A stretch of 64,000 nt of DNA from Castanea sativa (GCF_040712315.1 NC_134020.1:51879751-51943750), one strand, 5' to 3'; shown: positions 11,591 to 24,249, numbered from the stretch's first letter. Translations and numbers: made by a program. The notes: generated by a model from the sequence alone, not told the origin.

Positions 11591-14562
11591 AGAAAGCGTG
11601 AGCATGTGATCATCATGGTCCATGACCAATAATACTGAATTGCTAATAAGAGTTTTTTTTTTTTTTTTTTTTGTGTAAGAAGAATAAGAAAAGCTAGGCC
11701 AATGGAGCGCTCTGTCTCTCTCTCTAGGGAAGAGCGAGAGGAATTAATACATAGCAATAAGAAGTTAAAAGATGTAAACCATGCAAGATTTTAGGAAGGA
11801 CAGGATTCATTTTCGTCATCACCGAGCCATGATTTTAGCTCATGGCATCGTGTAACATCCTTTAAGGATAAATTGATTAGAGAGATCCCAGGAGCCTTTA
11901 CACAAGCCTTTAGTTTCAAAGACTTCATGGAAGATGACGTGGAGTCAGATGATGAGATAGAGGCTCTTCGAGAAGGTCTGGTGGCGGTTATGTTCTCGAA
12001 GGGTTTCAAACAGCAGATTAGAAGGCTGTGGGCACGAGCGCTTATTGTAAAGGTGTATGGACATTCGTTTGGGTTTAACTATCTTCAGAATAGGTTGTTG
12101 TCATTATGGAGGCCTACTAGGAGGTTAGATTGCGTGGACTTAAGGCATGGCTTTTTCCTCACTCGTTTCTCATTACGAGAGGATTATGAAGCCATGCTAA
12201 AGAAGGGGCCATGGTTCATTGGGGAGCACTTTTTATCAATCAGACCTTGGGAACTAGACTTCCGCCCGGTGATGGCAAATATATCCTCCATTGCAGTATG
12301 GATAAGATTGAATGAACTTCCGATTGAGTATTATAACGAAGGAGCTTTACACCAAATCAGAAAGATGATTGGTAATATCCTAAGGGTGGATACGCACACC
12401 ACTTCTGAAGCGAGAGGGAGGTTTGCTAGGCTTTGTGTCCAAGTTGACGTGAATAAACCTCTTGTTACAACCATATTGATCGGAAAGTTCGAACGGCCTA
12501 TCTATTATGAGGGCATTCAAAAGCTATGTTTCGGGTGTGGAAGAATGGGGCATAAACATGAGCATTGTCCGTACATTATCCGACATGATTTGCCACTGAG
12601 GACAGCAAAAACAATTGTAGAAGGTGAGCTGGTTTAGCGATCATGCGAAGAGTGTGACACGGATAAGGACAAGCGTGGGAGGGGGACCACAGAGAGCGTG
12701 CCTGATAGTGAGCATGAGGTTGCAACGGGCAGGGGATATGGACCATAGGTAGTGGTTAACCGAAAGAAAAATGGGACAAGAAACCAGAAGAGTGGTGGGC
12801 CCTCTGCTGCTCAGGAAGTTGGGCAACCACAACAAGCTTAGGGGAGAAATGGGAGTGCGCTAAAGACAAATGTGGTTCGTGCACAAGATGATTCCAATAG
12901 CGATTCTGCTAGAGAGACTAAAAGGAAGTTGCCACCACAAAGGGCCGCAAATGGGCCTTTATTCGCTAAGACTATTTAGCACATAGGGAAGGAGCATAGC
13001 CAACGGGCCCATAGTATCTCAAAAGGCAGCCATATTTTTCCTAGTCCAGAATTTGTAGAAACACAGGTTAGGTTAGAGGCAAATAAGCCCAAGCCCAACC
13101 GTAAGGATTCAATTAGGGGTAAGAAGGCATTGGCTCGACTTAGGGTAGCTTAGGTTTCGTTATTGAGCACCATTGGAGATACTAAGTCAGGAATAGCAGC
13201 GCTTCTGCACATCACCTCCCACGAACAAGCCGAGCACACCGTTCACAGTAAAGACATAAGCCACAAGAAAAATGGAGACCAACAACTGAGAGCTTATACT
13301 AAACTTCAATCCACAACTATGCCACTACCAAATATGGGTTTTGAGTTTAGAGGGGCATGTAGTCAAGGTTCCAGAAGTAGTGCTTGCCAAAATTTAAGCG
13401 AATCCGAACCATGTCTTGGGATGACACAACGAGAAGCTCAAGAAAGCAGGGGAATTTATTTTCCTGTTGACGGAGGTGAGTGCAAGGATGGGCAATCTAC
13501 CATTATCGGACCCAGCGTGGATGGAGGCCAAAAATCCTTGGTGGCAACTTCCGATGGATGCGCAGATAGAGGCACCAGTCCCTGTGTTATGTGAAGTAAA
13601 CTCGAGAGAATGTCTAGTAAAGAGGAGGTTGGAATGGTAACCAATTTCCACACTCCTCATGGGGAACAAACTCAGTATGAAGCTAATTCAAGGGCTCCAA
13701 CCAACCAAGGTTTTCAATTTGCTAGTGGCTTCACAGGAGATGGAGATGGGTGTGTTTCAACACAATTTGATAATGTTGTCGAGCGAAGGTCAGATGAGGG
13801 ATATGTTGAGGCAAATCGGATGGAGTTTGAGGAAGGAGGCGAAGCCACTGCTACTTGTTGATGAATGCCTCTCCTTAAACCACAATCTTATCATGAATAT
13901 AATAGTATGGAATTGCAAGAATGTCCGCAAATTGGTTCACAACCATAATCTAGCGATCTTAGTGGTGATGGAAACCCATATTAGGGGTGAAAGGGTGAAG
14001 GAGATTACTGATCAATTGCCTTTTGATGGAGTTGTTCATACGAAGACTATTGGTTATGCAGGTGGGCTCCGGATGCTCTGGAAATTGGAGAGAGTGGAGG
14101 TCACTCCGCTATCCAACACGGAGTAGGAAGTACATGTTATAGTTAAGGTACGTAATTCTGATGCTAGCTGGATGTTTACTGCTATTTATGCTAGCCTAGG
14201 ACTACTGAAAGACTTATATTATGGAATAATTTAATTAAAGTTTCAGAGCTGCATAACATGCCTTGCTTTTTAAAGAGTGTTCGGATAAATGTAGTACGAT
14301 AGATATTAGGTTTTCTAGACCTCAGTTCACTTGGACTACCAAAAGAGACATCCAAGCACTTATCCAAGAAAGGATAGACCGGTTTTTTGTTAACCCCAGC
14401 TGGTACCTTTTGTATCCAGAAGCAAGAGTGGTTCACCTCACTAGGTGCCACTTAGACCATTGCCTTGTATTGATGGAAATGCACCCTAGGAGGGGTGCTG
14501 GGAGGAACAGACCTTTTAAGTTCCAAACATGCTGGCTTTCGAACCCATCGTTCCCCAACAAA
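11591..14562 (+). mobile_element. LINE retrotransposon, 5' part only (unit A)
   Basis: LINE-1-clade element inserted in the right arm of the Pack-MULE. ORF1 starts at 11702 and is interrupted by a TAG near 11791 (Gln in unit B). Its open portion at 11873-12637 carries the conserved plant LINE ORF1 domain (DUF4283-like) and a CX2CX4HX4C zinc knuckle at about 12527-12568. The endonuclease region (about 13895-14560) has lost about 27 bases near its start and about 88 bases that hold the GDFNEP motif in unit B. The copy stops at 14562 at the duplication junction, so reverse transcriptase and RNase H are absent. Confidence 0.85.
11702..13594 (+). pseudogene. LINE ORF1 (gag-like, zinc knuckle), unit A
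   Basis: Nucleic-acid-binding ORF1 protein of a plant LINE. Recognisable blocks are IREIPGAFTQAF, GPWFIGEHFLSIRPWE, RGRFARLCVQVDVNKPL and the knuckle CFGCGRMGHKHEHC. Stops occur near 11791, at 12635 (after GELV) and in the basic C-terminal region. The knuckle is intact here, whereas the unit B copy has a frameshift just before it. Confidence 0.8.
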
Positions 14563-14604
14563 AATCAACCATACTTAACAGAGTCAAAATCAGATTTACA
14601 CTTT

Positions 14605-15673
14605 TAAAATTTTCAAGTAATCGAATAGGTGGTGGATCTAATAAAAATTTACCCGACCAACCCAATCAGGCCATTTAGGACACCTAGTAGGGGCGGCAAC
14701 ACTTGTTGTCTAGAGGTTCAACCCGTTGACTTCAAAAAAAAAATTTGAGTTTATTTTACCCTCAAATATTTTTTACACTTTGATAACAGATCTATCCAGT
14801 CCAAAATCAAACAATAATTAAACACTAAGTGTATGTTAGTGATTCAAGAAAAAAAATTATAAAGTTAGTGATAATTCGAGCATTTGATTGGTGAAGTAAA
14901 CATTTAATGTAATATTTATATATGGGTAAGTGTAGCTATGTAGGTCAATAAATAATATAATGCTAGTAGGTTGCATTTTGTCATTTAATTTAACATATTT
15001 TTATAAAAATAATAGCAATTGCATAAAAAATGTTATACAAACTTAATAAAATAAAATGGTCATGCCTATCCACATTGACAACTAGTAATGACTTTTGTAG
15101 GGGGTCCAAGGACCGAAGATAATTGGAATACGAAATGTCTTGTATAGTAAAAGGGTGTATGACCCAAAGACATCACCAACCCAAGGATGTGAGGGAATAC
15201 AGAATGCAGAGTAGAACTACGAGAGGGCTTATGGAGAAGAGAAAGAACCATAAAGGGGGGGGGGGGTAAAGATGATGGGAGGAAGCTTCCTGGAGAGTAT
15301 ACATTCCCCCTCCGCATTGAATACCCTGCAACAATCTTATCAACTGTATTAATGAAAAAATGACACCTGGACAGTAACTTCACAGCTAGCAGCTCCTTCT
15401 ACCACCTTCAATAGGATTATGATGGGACAAGTATTCTAAGAAAAGCCCTGAAGCATACAGATGGAGGGTTAGGATGCAAGAGAGAATGATACATAAGGAA
15501 GGGAAATCTCCAAATTAAGGGGTTGGAACATGTTCTACTAGAAGAGGAAAGAAAGAAAGGAGAATAGGGAAAAAGAGAAGGCAAACTTAGAACATTTGTG
15601 TTTAAGTAACCAATTCTTGGGCAAGTTCGAGGAGAGTATCACTGGTAAACAATTTCTTAAGGGGATTTCAATA
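14605..15673. mobile_element. Unclassified 1.07 kb insertion, unit B only
   Basis: Unit A reads acactttgaac without interruption near 227, while here acacttt occurs at both edges (14598-14604 and 15674-15680), a possible 7-base target duplication. The interior has no convincing coding region or obvious terminal inverted repeats. It includes a run of about ten G near 15256-15266 and purine-rich sequence near 15480-15580. It may be a fragment or a non-autonomous element of unknown class. Confidence 0.6.
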
Positions 15674-15680
15674 ACACTTT

Positions 15681-16086
15681 GAACTCTTCAGACATTAACC
15701 AAAGCTTGATCCTAAGCTACTTTTGGACTGTCTTCCCATTCTCTACATAAATTCTATTGTTTGGGCTCAATTTGGAGAATAAGGCATCACTGTTCTTTGT
15801 GGGCTTGAACTATCACATTTTGAGTACTTACAACTATAATGTAACAATTTCAAAATAGAATAACTCATAGAAGGAAATTATAAAACTTCATGGAATTGAG
15901 TTTTTTTTTTTTTTTTTTTTTTTGATAATTTGATAAATTCAAGTTCACTTTTTATTAAATTTTTTTAATTTAAGTTTCTTAATAACCTCCTAAAAAAACT
16001 TCTACAGTCATCATTGATACCTAGCATTTTTTTTAAGACAAAGTAGCTTTCTTTCTTTCTTTCTTTTTTTAATTTCAAGTTATAGA

Positions 16087-16131
<45 letters not shown>

Positions 16132-18465
16132 GATTTGAGCAACTCAACACAAATCTTTGATGTTGTTTAGAAGAACTCTGAAATGTCTCTTTTGATTGAC
16201 CTCGATTCCAGCACAGTCGTTATCAGCACAAATTAATCACAACATACGGATTCAAAGTAGATTTGTTGCTTAACACACCAAGCATGTGAGGAGGAAGACT
16301 GCCAACACATTTTTCACACACATTTTTTCATTGATACTCTTAGCTTGAGGACTTGTAGTGTGCGTTTGGGAGGGGCTGAAATGCCCAGCGTCTGCGTTTC
16401 AGCCCCTTCCCTTTTCTTTTTCTTTTTTTTCTTCACTGGGACGCGCATTGTGTACTGTTCATTGGCCATGAACAGTGATTTTAGGCCAATGAACAGTAAT
16501 TTTAAGCGTGACCAATGTTTTTTATACATTAAAAAATTATTTTACTACAGTGTTTTTCAATTTTCAGTTTCAGTTACATCCAAATGGACCCGTTATACAA
16601 ATTTTGTGTGTTGCTTGAAGAAATAGTAGAATTAAGACAAATACAGATCAATTTAAAGATATCAAGCATAACAAACATTTTTTTCTTTGTTCCTAAAGAT
16701 ATTTGTATTTATTTTGATTGAGTAATTATAATCTCTTTTTTTTCTTTGAATTAACCCAATAAAAAACCTTCAATTCTCAAACCAAAAGAGAATAGGAAAA
16801 AAAAAACCATTATTTCTTACTATATCTTAATTGAATTGTATGTAATGATCAATAAATGACATTTAATTCTCTATCTAAATGTTTCAAAATCCTCATTTTA
16901 AAGAATTTACATGATACCACCGCGCACCCTTGGTACGGTGGTCACTCTACAAGTAAAAATGCTTGTAGGGTGTGGGGGACAAAGGCCGGGGTTTAAGTCT
17001 CCAGAAGAGAATTTCATACATATATACACTTAATTTAGACTAAAGTAGAAATTATATTTTGTGTCAAAAAAAAAAATTACATGATACATTGAGACAATCA
17101 TTTTGAATATTGAATGATTCCTAAAAGCGGATTCATTCCCTTTTTCCCTATTTGTATTTGCAGTCATTTTATTTATTTATTTGGTAATAATAATAAATAT
17201 AATAAAATAACAAATAGAATAGAAATTAATTAATTTTAGTAGCCTAAATCATGTATCAATTGCCAATAATCATTAATGTTAGATTTATGTATTTTGTATG
17301 TGGATTTTTCTGAGATTTTTTCTTCTCTTTGTTCAACCTCATTAGCCGCCTAAGGCTTAGCCGTCCACCCAAATGTGGGGTGTGGACAGTTTTGTCCGAT
17401 TGGTTAGTTGTCATGCTATCAATAAAATTCTTAGGGATAAGGTTTCTGAAATCGAATCAATCTAATTTGAAATCAATGGATATATTGGATTTGCTCAGGT
17501 TATTAGTGAGTTAAATAGATGCTATATGGTAATGAATAATGTTACATCAACAATAAATCCTACAAATTGTTTTACGGATTATAATTTAAGCCAACTAGTC
17601 ATTTAGGATTTGTTGTAATATTTTTGTAAAAATGTTGTAAACATAGCATTTTTTAAATTTTAATAGCTAAAATTTATTAAATGTTGACAATGAGTCAAAA
17701 TCCGACCCACTTAATGCAAAATGAATGGATAGGATTTTATAAGCTCTACTGTGTAGTTATACTAAAACCTCTAGAGAATCTTAGTACATAATTCTTTTGT
17801 ATTAAAATTTATAAACTAAAATATTTACAAACTGTTGATGTGGTAAGTAGTTATTGATAAGTAAAAAAGTGATGTTAGTGGTGAACCTAAATGAGAATCA
17901 GTACAAATTTGCTACTACAACAATTTGTTAAAATATTATAAAATAATTTGTGATTGTAGTATTACTTATAACATTTTTTAAGTCAAGAATAATCATCCCC
18001 CTTCCCTGGGATTATGCTCATGTTTCCAAAGTTCATACATCTTATTGATCTTGATTACGATTATAGCAATTGTCCATTGCCTAAAATAGTATAAATATGA
18101 AAGAGAGAGAGAGAGTCAACCACAAATGGAATGGAATAACATGATCCAATTATAGAAAAAGAATTACAAGAGACATTATTATTCATACGTGCATGGAACT
18201 CGTGTCCAATTAAAGAAATCACAAACTTATATGTTATCTGTTCATTACAATAAAATTATATATTTTTGCCTAAGAACGCGCTAAAGCGTCAATGTCCTTC
18301 GAATTCAACCTTTGTTTTAACTGGGTCGCCTTGATTGACACTGAACCAAAGTATATAATAATAAACCAAACCTAATGACAGTATCTGATTACTTCAACAG
18401 CAATTATTCTCTTTTAACAAATTATAATCTGCAAAACAAAACATTACAAATCATGATTACTTTAA
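15681..18465. other. Intergenic DNA downstream of extensin B
   Basis: Counterpart of 228-2742 with no supported gene. It contains poly-T (15901-15923), a CT microsatellite (about 16091-16128) and a small inverted-repeat element at 16359-16591. Confidence 0.6.
16359..16591. mobile_element. MITE with gtttgg-type termini (unit B, relic in unit A)
   Basis: About 230 bp with left end gtgtgcgtttgggagg and right end ccaaatggaccc, imperfect inverted repeats, and a ctgaaa motif just inside. Unit A near 870-900 keeps only about 30 bases of similar sequence, so it has either a deletion derivative or an independent relic. No coding capacity. Confidence 0.6.
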
Positions 18466-19422
18466 CTAGTAACCAGTGGGGGGTGGTGGAGATTTGTAAT
18501 AGTAGCGATCTCGTGGTGGTGGGGATGGTGGTGGAGGTGACTTGTAAACGTAAGGAGGAGGAGGTGATGGGGAAGGTGGTGGAGGTGACTTATAAACGTA
18601 AGGAGGAGGAGGTGAAGGAGATGGAGGAGGTGGTGACTTGTAAACGTATGGAGGAGGTGGTGATGGAGATGGGGGTGGGGGAGATTTGTAGAGGTAAGGC
18701 GGGGGAGGTGACTTGTAGACGTAGGGAGGTGGGGGAGAAGGAGATGGAGGTGGTGGGGACTTGTAGACGTAAGGAGGTGGGGGTGAAGGAGATGGGGGAG
18801 GTGGTGACTTGTAGATATAAGGAGGAGGAGGTGAGGGTGATGGTGGTGGTGGAGACTTGTAAACGTATGGAGGAGGAGGAGATGGAGATGGTGGTGGTGG
18901 TGGTGATTTATAAACGTATGGAGGAGGTGGGGATGGTGATGGGGGAGGTGGTGACTTGTATACATAGGGAGGAGGCGGTGATGGTGATGGGGGAGGTGGG
19001 GATTTATAAACGTAGGGAGGAGGTGGTGAGGGTGATGGAGGTGGAGGTGACTTGTAGACATATGGAGGGGGAGGTGATGGAGATGGGGGTGGTGGGGACT
19101 TGTAGACGTAAGGAGGAGGTGGAGATGGAGAAGGAGGGGGTGGGGACTTATAATGGTAAGGTGGAGGAGGTGATGGTGAAGGTGGTGGTGGTGATTTGTA
19201 GTAGTAAGGAGGTGGTGATTCGTGGTGTGGAGGTGGTGGTGGTGATTTGTAGTGGTAGGGAGGTGGTGATTTGTGGTGTAGAGGTGGTGGTGGCGATTTG
19301 TAAACGTAAGGTGGTGGAGGTGGAGAAGCGTAAATGTAAGGCTTGTGATCATCGGCAGCTACATTGGTAGCTAATAAGATTAGTGCCAATGCATAGACAA
19401 GGTGAGGCCAAAGATTGGCCAT
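18466..19422 (-). CDS. Extensin, copy B
   Basis: Single-exon gene for a 318-residue extensin. The first 76 residues, with the signal peptide and the LHHK, YHYK, HHE and YYYK blocks, are the same as in copy A. The repeat region has 12 units of the 16-residue SPPPPSPSPPPPYVYK type, one 17-residue unit with an extra Pro and one shortened SPPPPYLYK unit. The tail reads SPPPRDRYYYK where A and C have SPPPPHPYYYK, adding charged residues. The frame is open and the promoter is conserved, so it is probably functional. Role as for copy A: wall glycoprotein with hydroxylated SPPPP blocks and YxY cross-link sites. Confidence 0.94.
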   Translation of the reverse strand: MANLWPHLVYALALILLATNVAADDHKPYIYASPPPPPYVYKSPPPPLHHKSPPPYHYKSPPPPPHHESPPPYYYKSPPPPSPSPPPPYHYKSPPPPSPSPPPPYVYKSPPPPSPSPPPPYVYKSPPPPSPSPPPPYVYKSPPPPSPSPPPPYVYKSPPPPSPSPPPPYVYKSPPPPPSPSPPPPYVYKSPPPPSPSPPPPYIYKSPPPPSPSPPPPYVYKSPPPPSPSPPPPYVYKSPPPPYLYKSPPPPSPSPPPPYVYKSPPPPSPSPPPPYVYKSPPPPSPSPPPPYVYKSPPPPSPPPRDRYYYKSPPPPTGY

Positions 19423-19526
19423 TTTTTGAGCAACACTAGAGAATTAAGTCCCACAGCTTCGGTGACTTCTGTGGCTTAGAATAAATTTAGACTAGTTTGT
19501 GAGTGAACACTGAGGCAAGGCTGACA

Positions 19527-19535
19527 CTTTATATA
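19527..19535 (-). promoter_or_regulatory. TATA box of extensin B
   Basis: TATATAAAG on the minus strand about 105 bp upstream of the ATG, in the same context as copies A and C. Confidence 0.75.
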
Positions 19536-21445
19536 GCCATCCCTTCATTGAGTAGAACATTTTTTTAATAAAATATGATGCTTCCAGCCTAACTGATTAT
19601 GAATTAGCCCATTAATATAATATAATTTTGAACGTTCTGTACCTTTTTTTGTAATTAAAAATAGAGGCCAGTTGGATCCCAGTAAACTCTAAATACATCT
19701 TGTACGTATGCTCTGAAATAGTCCAGATGAACAATAAGATTAAAAAAAAAAAACTAGTATATTACAATGTGATCTGGTTTTGGAAGAAACTTTCTACTGT
19801 TGTTAAAGTTTTTGGTTGGTATTTTAATGAAAACTACACTGAAGATTAGGACCATTTAAACTAATTAAATAGTAGCATTAATCTTGGACTTTTGAACATT
19901 CTCGTATTTGCATGTGTTGCAGAAAGAGTCATATATGATTGTTTCAGACCAAGCAAAAATTCATTTGCAAACTATATATCCTAGTAATATTAATTGCCTG
20001 GTCCATGTTATTATAATTAGTACGCGTAGCCCATATGTAAATGATGTCTGCTATACATTATTGATCAATTTCTTGACAGCTTCTTTTAATTAATTCATTT
20101 TTTTTTTAATGTGGTAAAGTAGGTTTCACACCACGTGTATATTATTCCACAACAAGAGATTTTAAGTTTTTGAAACTAACTAATGGTTTGTATCATTGTA
20201 AACGTGTGTTGGCCAAATTCTTTTTTCTTTTTTTCGAATGGAATTATTGGCCAATTTCTTGACAAATTTAGTTTTTGAAAATAATTAATTTTTCGTATCA
20301 TTGCAAATATGTATTGGCCAATTTTTTTTCATTTTTTGAATGTAACTATAGGAAAATTTCTTGACAACGTTAGTTTTTAAAATAAATAGGATATGTTTGG
20401 CATGTGAGTTTTAACATTACAACTCACATTTTAAAAAATATTACACATATTTTTACATGTATATTAAAAATACCCTAATAATATCACTCAAACTACTCTA
20501 CCAAACACTTTTAATGGTGTCAATCACTGTCATGACCTAATTATCTGCTTCTTTCTCTTCTTTTTTCTTTTTCTTCTTTTTTTTTTTTATTGAAAACCTG
20601 ATTTATCTAACCCCACTGCAAGGTTGTCAAGTTGATGGCCTAACACACAGCTCCTACGTCTCGTAATGCACTGGGGTCTACGTACAAATCACACTTCCGA
20701 CAAAGGTTAACATTGACAATTTGGTTTTTGTAATTAATTAATATTAGGCCCAGTTCACATTAAAACAAATTTGTGGGGACTAGAACCGCGTGGTTAGGTG
20801 TGAATACCTTGAAATCCACGTCCATTTAGTTATACATTATTCTGTACATTACGTTTTTTGAGTTGATTGCCAATTGCATCTCATTTTCATGAGGAAAATT
20901 CCGAGTGGTGGTGAAGTACAGTCTATAGTTTTGATTTGCCGCCTAAGCTGACTCCAGCATATAGGACATTTTGTTGGCTTGCTCAGAATAGATTGCATCA
21001 TCTACATCTCAAATGAAATGGTCAATTGTGTGACATACAAGGCATTTTCTAGACATTTGGTTAAGCCAAATTGGGAAAATTTATTAGCCAGGTTTTACCT
21101 CTTACATATAAGATCAAAGTTGGTTAGAAAATCTCTAGGTACTCTCGGAGTATTGGCGAAATAGTACTTTCTTTTTTCACAATCATGGTGAATCATACCA
21201 CAAATTTAATAAGTAAACTTCACTAAGAATATAAAAGGAAAAAGCATTATTTATTGTGCACCGAGAGTACCTAAGAATTGCTCGTGTTGGTAGAGCTTGG
21301 TGTTAATTATGCAAAGATTATGGATTTAAGGTTGTTTTGAAATTAAATGCTTGAAAGAGTTATACATTCTCATTTGGATAGTCATGCTTTTGGGAAAGGA
21401 TTCCAAAATCCTAATGCACACACACTTCAATAATTTCTAATGGTC

Positions 21446-21479
<34 letters not shown>

Positions 21480-22724
21480 CTGATGGCTTGAATATGACTT
21501 ATTTTATAAATGAGAGACAAAACTCGAAAAAAGGCATGGATGAAGATGTATTGTAACTTTTCTTTTCAAAGTTTTCATCCTTTAGATTTCTTTTTTCGTT
21601 CTTTATCCACGTACATTGCATATGTTTTATTAATATATTCTCCAAATAATTGTTAGGTAATTGCTTTATTTTGTCCATATACCCCACCATGGAACTTTGA
21701 TTTTTTGCCTTCTTGATTTCTTAGGTTACACACCTGTGGGATTTGAAACCATTAACTAACTTTTTTTTTTTATTATTCTATGAAGAGGGAATTTACTTAA
21801 TTAAATAAAGGCAAAAAGTCAGTAAAAATCATTGGATAGCTAACACCCTAGGAATTAGCATTTGAGTTAAAAACTTATTGTTAAAGTTTGATTTTAAGTA
21901 ATTGTACATGGATCATTGAAAGTTTGAAACTATGAAGATTAGCTAGTCAATCAGTAATTATATTTTGTCAATTTTGAATATGATGCAAAAGGTTTCGTGA
22001 AAATGAAATTTCATTGATTCCATATTAAACAAAGTAAACGCATAACATTTATCACTTGCTTCGCGATACTAACTGTCGCATGTAGTACAGTTTTGGTGTT
22101 GGCGTGTGAGTGTATTCCCTTATCTCATCCCCTTCTCCTATATGTATGTGTGTTTCTCAAATAAAAAAACTAATGCTAGAGAACAAAGACAAGCAATAAA
22201 TACATTTAACTTAGTACAAAGAAGCATTGTAATGCTTTTCTTGTTTCATATCAATATCGTGGCCGATTAAATGTCTCACCAATTCAAGCCTCTCTTGACT
22301 GCAACGGTGCAACCATGATGTAATTTGCTTGAAATATTCTTAAATAGAGCCATTGAAAGCAATTTAGTGACAATAGACGATTTGCTTGAAAGATTCCAAG
22401 TAGAGCTAATTTTGAACACTATTTAGCGACAAGAGAGAATTTCTACCAACTTCAACTGCCCCCTCCTTGACAATTCTCATGATGTCATGCCATTGTGTCC
22501 TTTTGTCCGGAGCTCGTTTGTGAGAATTTATTTTCATTGAATTACTGAATTAGAAAAACAAGTTTAAGCCAAAATATAGTTTTACTTTGAAAAAGTTGAA
22601 GTTTTAAGAAGTTGTATATAAACTAGATAAGTTGAATAAAATTTTGCACTGTTTTGACTGGTCAGAAAAAAATGACTACTTGTAGTTACATTTTGCACTT
22701 ATAAGTACATTTTGTACCATATTC
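19536..22724. other. Upstream and intergenic region of extensin B
   Basis: No supported gene. Promoter and intergenic DNA aligning with 3923-7597, minus the unit A insertion and plus a MITE at 20389-20506. GA microsatellite at 21449-21475. Confidence 0.6.
20389..20506. mobile_element. Short MITE, unit B only
   Basis: About 118 bp from ggatatgtttggcatg to ctaccaaacactttt. The ends are imperfect inverted repeats around a gtttgg core. Units A (about 4770) and C (about 39170) lack it, giving two empty sites. Non-coding. Confidence 0.7.
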
Positions 22725-22733
22725 TAGTCAATG
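22725..22733. repeat. Target site duplication, left end of Pack-MULE (unit B)
   Basis: tagtcaatg, a two-base variant of taaacaatg, at the left end. The intact copy is at the right end, 34775-34783. Confidence 0.7.
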
Positions 22734-22879
22734 GGATTCATATCCCGTGCAATACTTAAGGCATTGCACAGGGTGCAATAGCTGAAATCCTAACCTCTTC
22801 CATTAAATCTAATGGCTCTAAAATAACTCTACGTCATCAATCCACGTCACTTAGAAAAAAAATCTAATTCACTCACATT

Positions 22880-22882
<3 letters not shown>

Positions 22883-22938
<56 letters not shown>
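22883..22938. repeat. CT microsatellite
   Basis: About 28 CT dinucleotides in the left arm of the Pack-MULE. The matching tract in unit A (about 8135-8147) is much shorter. Confidence 0.9.
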
Positions 22939-22940
<2 letters not shown>

Positions 22941-23693
22941 TTCTCTCTCCAACTCTGCACTCCTCATAGTCCTCTCCTCTATTCTCTCTAATTTTCAAAA
23001 AATCCCGATGTTGCTGTTGCCGCTTCCGCTCTTGCGCCAAACCACCGTCATCATACGACCAAGTCTCGAACCAGCCACCATTGCACCACCCACCGGCCAG
23101 CGTTTCTCTCCTCCAACAATCTATCAACCCTTGCTACGCCTTTGCCAGCTCCACTGCTTAGCATCTCCAAACTGCACCGCCAGCCCAATCATTTCCCAGT
23201 AAGTTCTCTCTCTTTGAATTTTCATTGGGAACACGAAAGAAAATAAATTGACATTGGAATTTTTTTTAGTTAATTTTGAGATTAACGATTGAAATTAGAT
23301 GGTGGGTTTTTTTGGCTGTGGGATTTATGGGTTCTTTTAATCTGGGTCTTTTTCTTTTTCTTTTTTTGTAAAGTTGTGATTTACAACAACAACAACAAAA
23401 AAAAAAAAAAATTCATTCTCATGGTGGTGATTTGTACCAAGACCCAAGAAATTGTTGATGGGTAAATTGTTTTGCTCGGTATTATGGGTTGGATTATTTA
23501 TCTATTTTTGTTTAAGTTTCACTTGTTGGTTTTTCTATTTGATGGTGTATAATTTGAGTGTTTGGATTCTTGGTTTTCCTTTGAACAACTTGTCTTCTGA
23601 GTTTTCTTATTAATTTCACCCATTAATTTGTTAATAGTTCTATCATTTTAACTAACTCCTAATAACACTCAAATTCAATCTAATGAGGAAGGC

Positions 23694-24046
23694 TTCATAT
23701 ATGTGCATGCATCACACTTGGTCTTGATTTTGCCAAGGATGTGCTCATAGACAAGGCTGTTTCTTCTATTAATTCTGTTCAACTACCCGATATTGTGAAG
23801 TTTGTGAAAACCCCCCATTTGTTGGCAAAGAGGATATTTTTCGTCCAAATATTAGAATTTATCATCTTAATATTGCCTCCTTAGTTCTTTAGATGTTAAT
23901 AATGGAGAGATATGCATTGTCTTAGTTGCTTCGGGTGCCACTAGAAATTTGAGCATGAGTTGGCAGTTTTCTTACATCACTTGGTTGGTTCAAATTGCAA
24001 TTACAAATTATGGGGGTGTATTTGTTCAAGTATACAGCATCTAGGC
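23694..24046 (+). pseudogene. Captured LBP/BPI-family fragment (unit B)
   Basis: Same fragment as in unit A. LGLDFAKDVLIDKAVSSI is followed after a frameshift by VLVASGATRNLSMSWQFSY and TWLVQIAITN, matching the order of conserved blocks in plant LBP/BPI proteins. It is incomplete and frame-broken, flanked by other captured sequence inside the MULE. Confidence 0.65.
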
Positions 24047-24249
24047 TAACTTTTGCTCTAATTGCAGTAAATTATAGATAATTTTTGTGAATTATGGTAT
24101 ATGTAGTTTTTCTTCTGTTGGGTTGTCTTTGTCATGGAAATTTCTGTCTGTTTTAGCCAAGCTTTAAATAAAGGTTGTTCTAATTTCAAAAGGTGTGGGC
24201 TGTTATTGTTGAAATAAGTCATTTTCATTGTGATTTCTGCTTTTATCAG

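Larger units (their letters stand above)
190..14562. repeat. Segmental duplication unit A
   Basis: Left member of a tandem triplication. It runs from an aacaaaaatcaacc motif near 190 through an extensin gene and the left part of a Pack-MULE-like element, and ends abruptly inside a LINE at about 14562. There the sequence switches directly to the start of unit B, which repeats the text found near 190. Most of the unit aligns by eye base for base with 14563-30537. Relative to unit B it lacks about 730 bp of MULE interior (the B positions 24055-24775), about 340 bp near B 25025-25365, and about 88 bp of the LINE endonuclease. It has private insertions at 5310-5851 and 7735-8114. Confidence 0.9.
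7607..14562. mobile_element. Pack-MULE-like element, unit A copy, right end missing
   Basis: Starts with ggatttatatcccgtgcaat after the 9-bp duplication. The left arm (about 7607-8900, interrupted by a MITE at 7735-8114) is the reverse complement of the right arm (about 10840-11590). The middle holds an LBP/BPI-like fragment (9050-9405) and U2B'' exons on the minus strand (9663-9941 and 10125-10200). A LINE enters the right arm at 11591, and the duplication breakpoint at 14562 removes the rest of the LINE and the terminal part of the arm. No transposase is visible, so the element is non-autonomous. The class is inferred from the target-duplication length, arm length and captured host exons. 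Confidence 0.75.
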
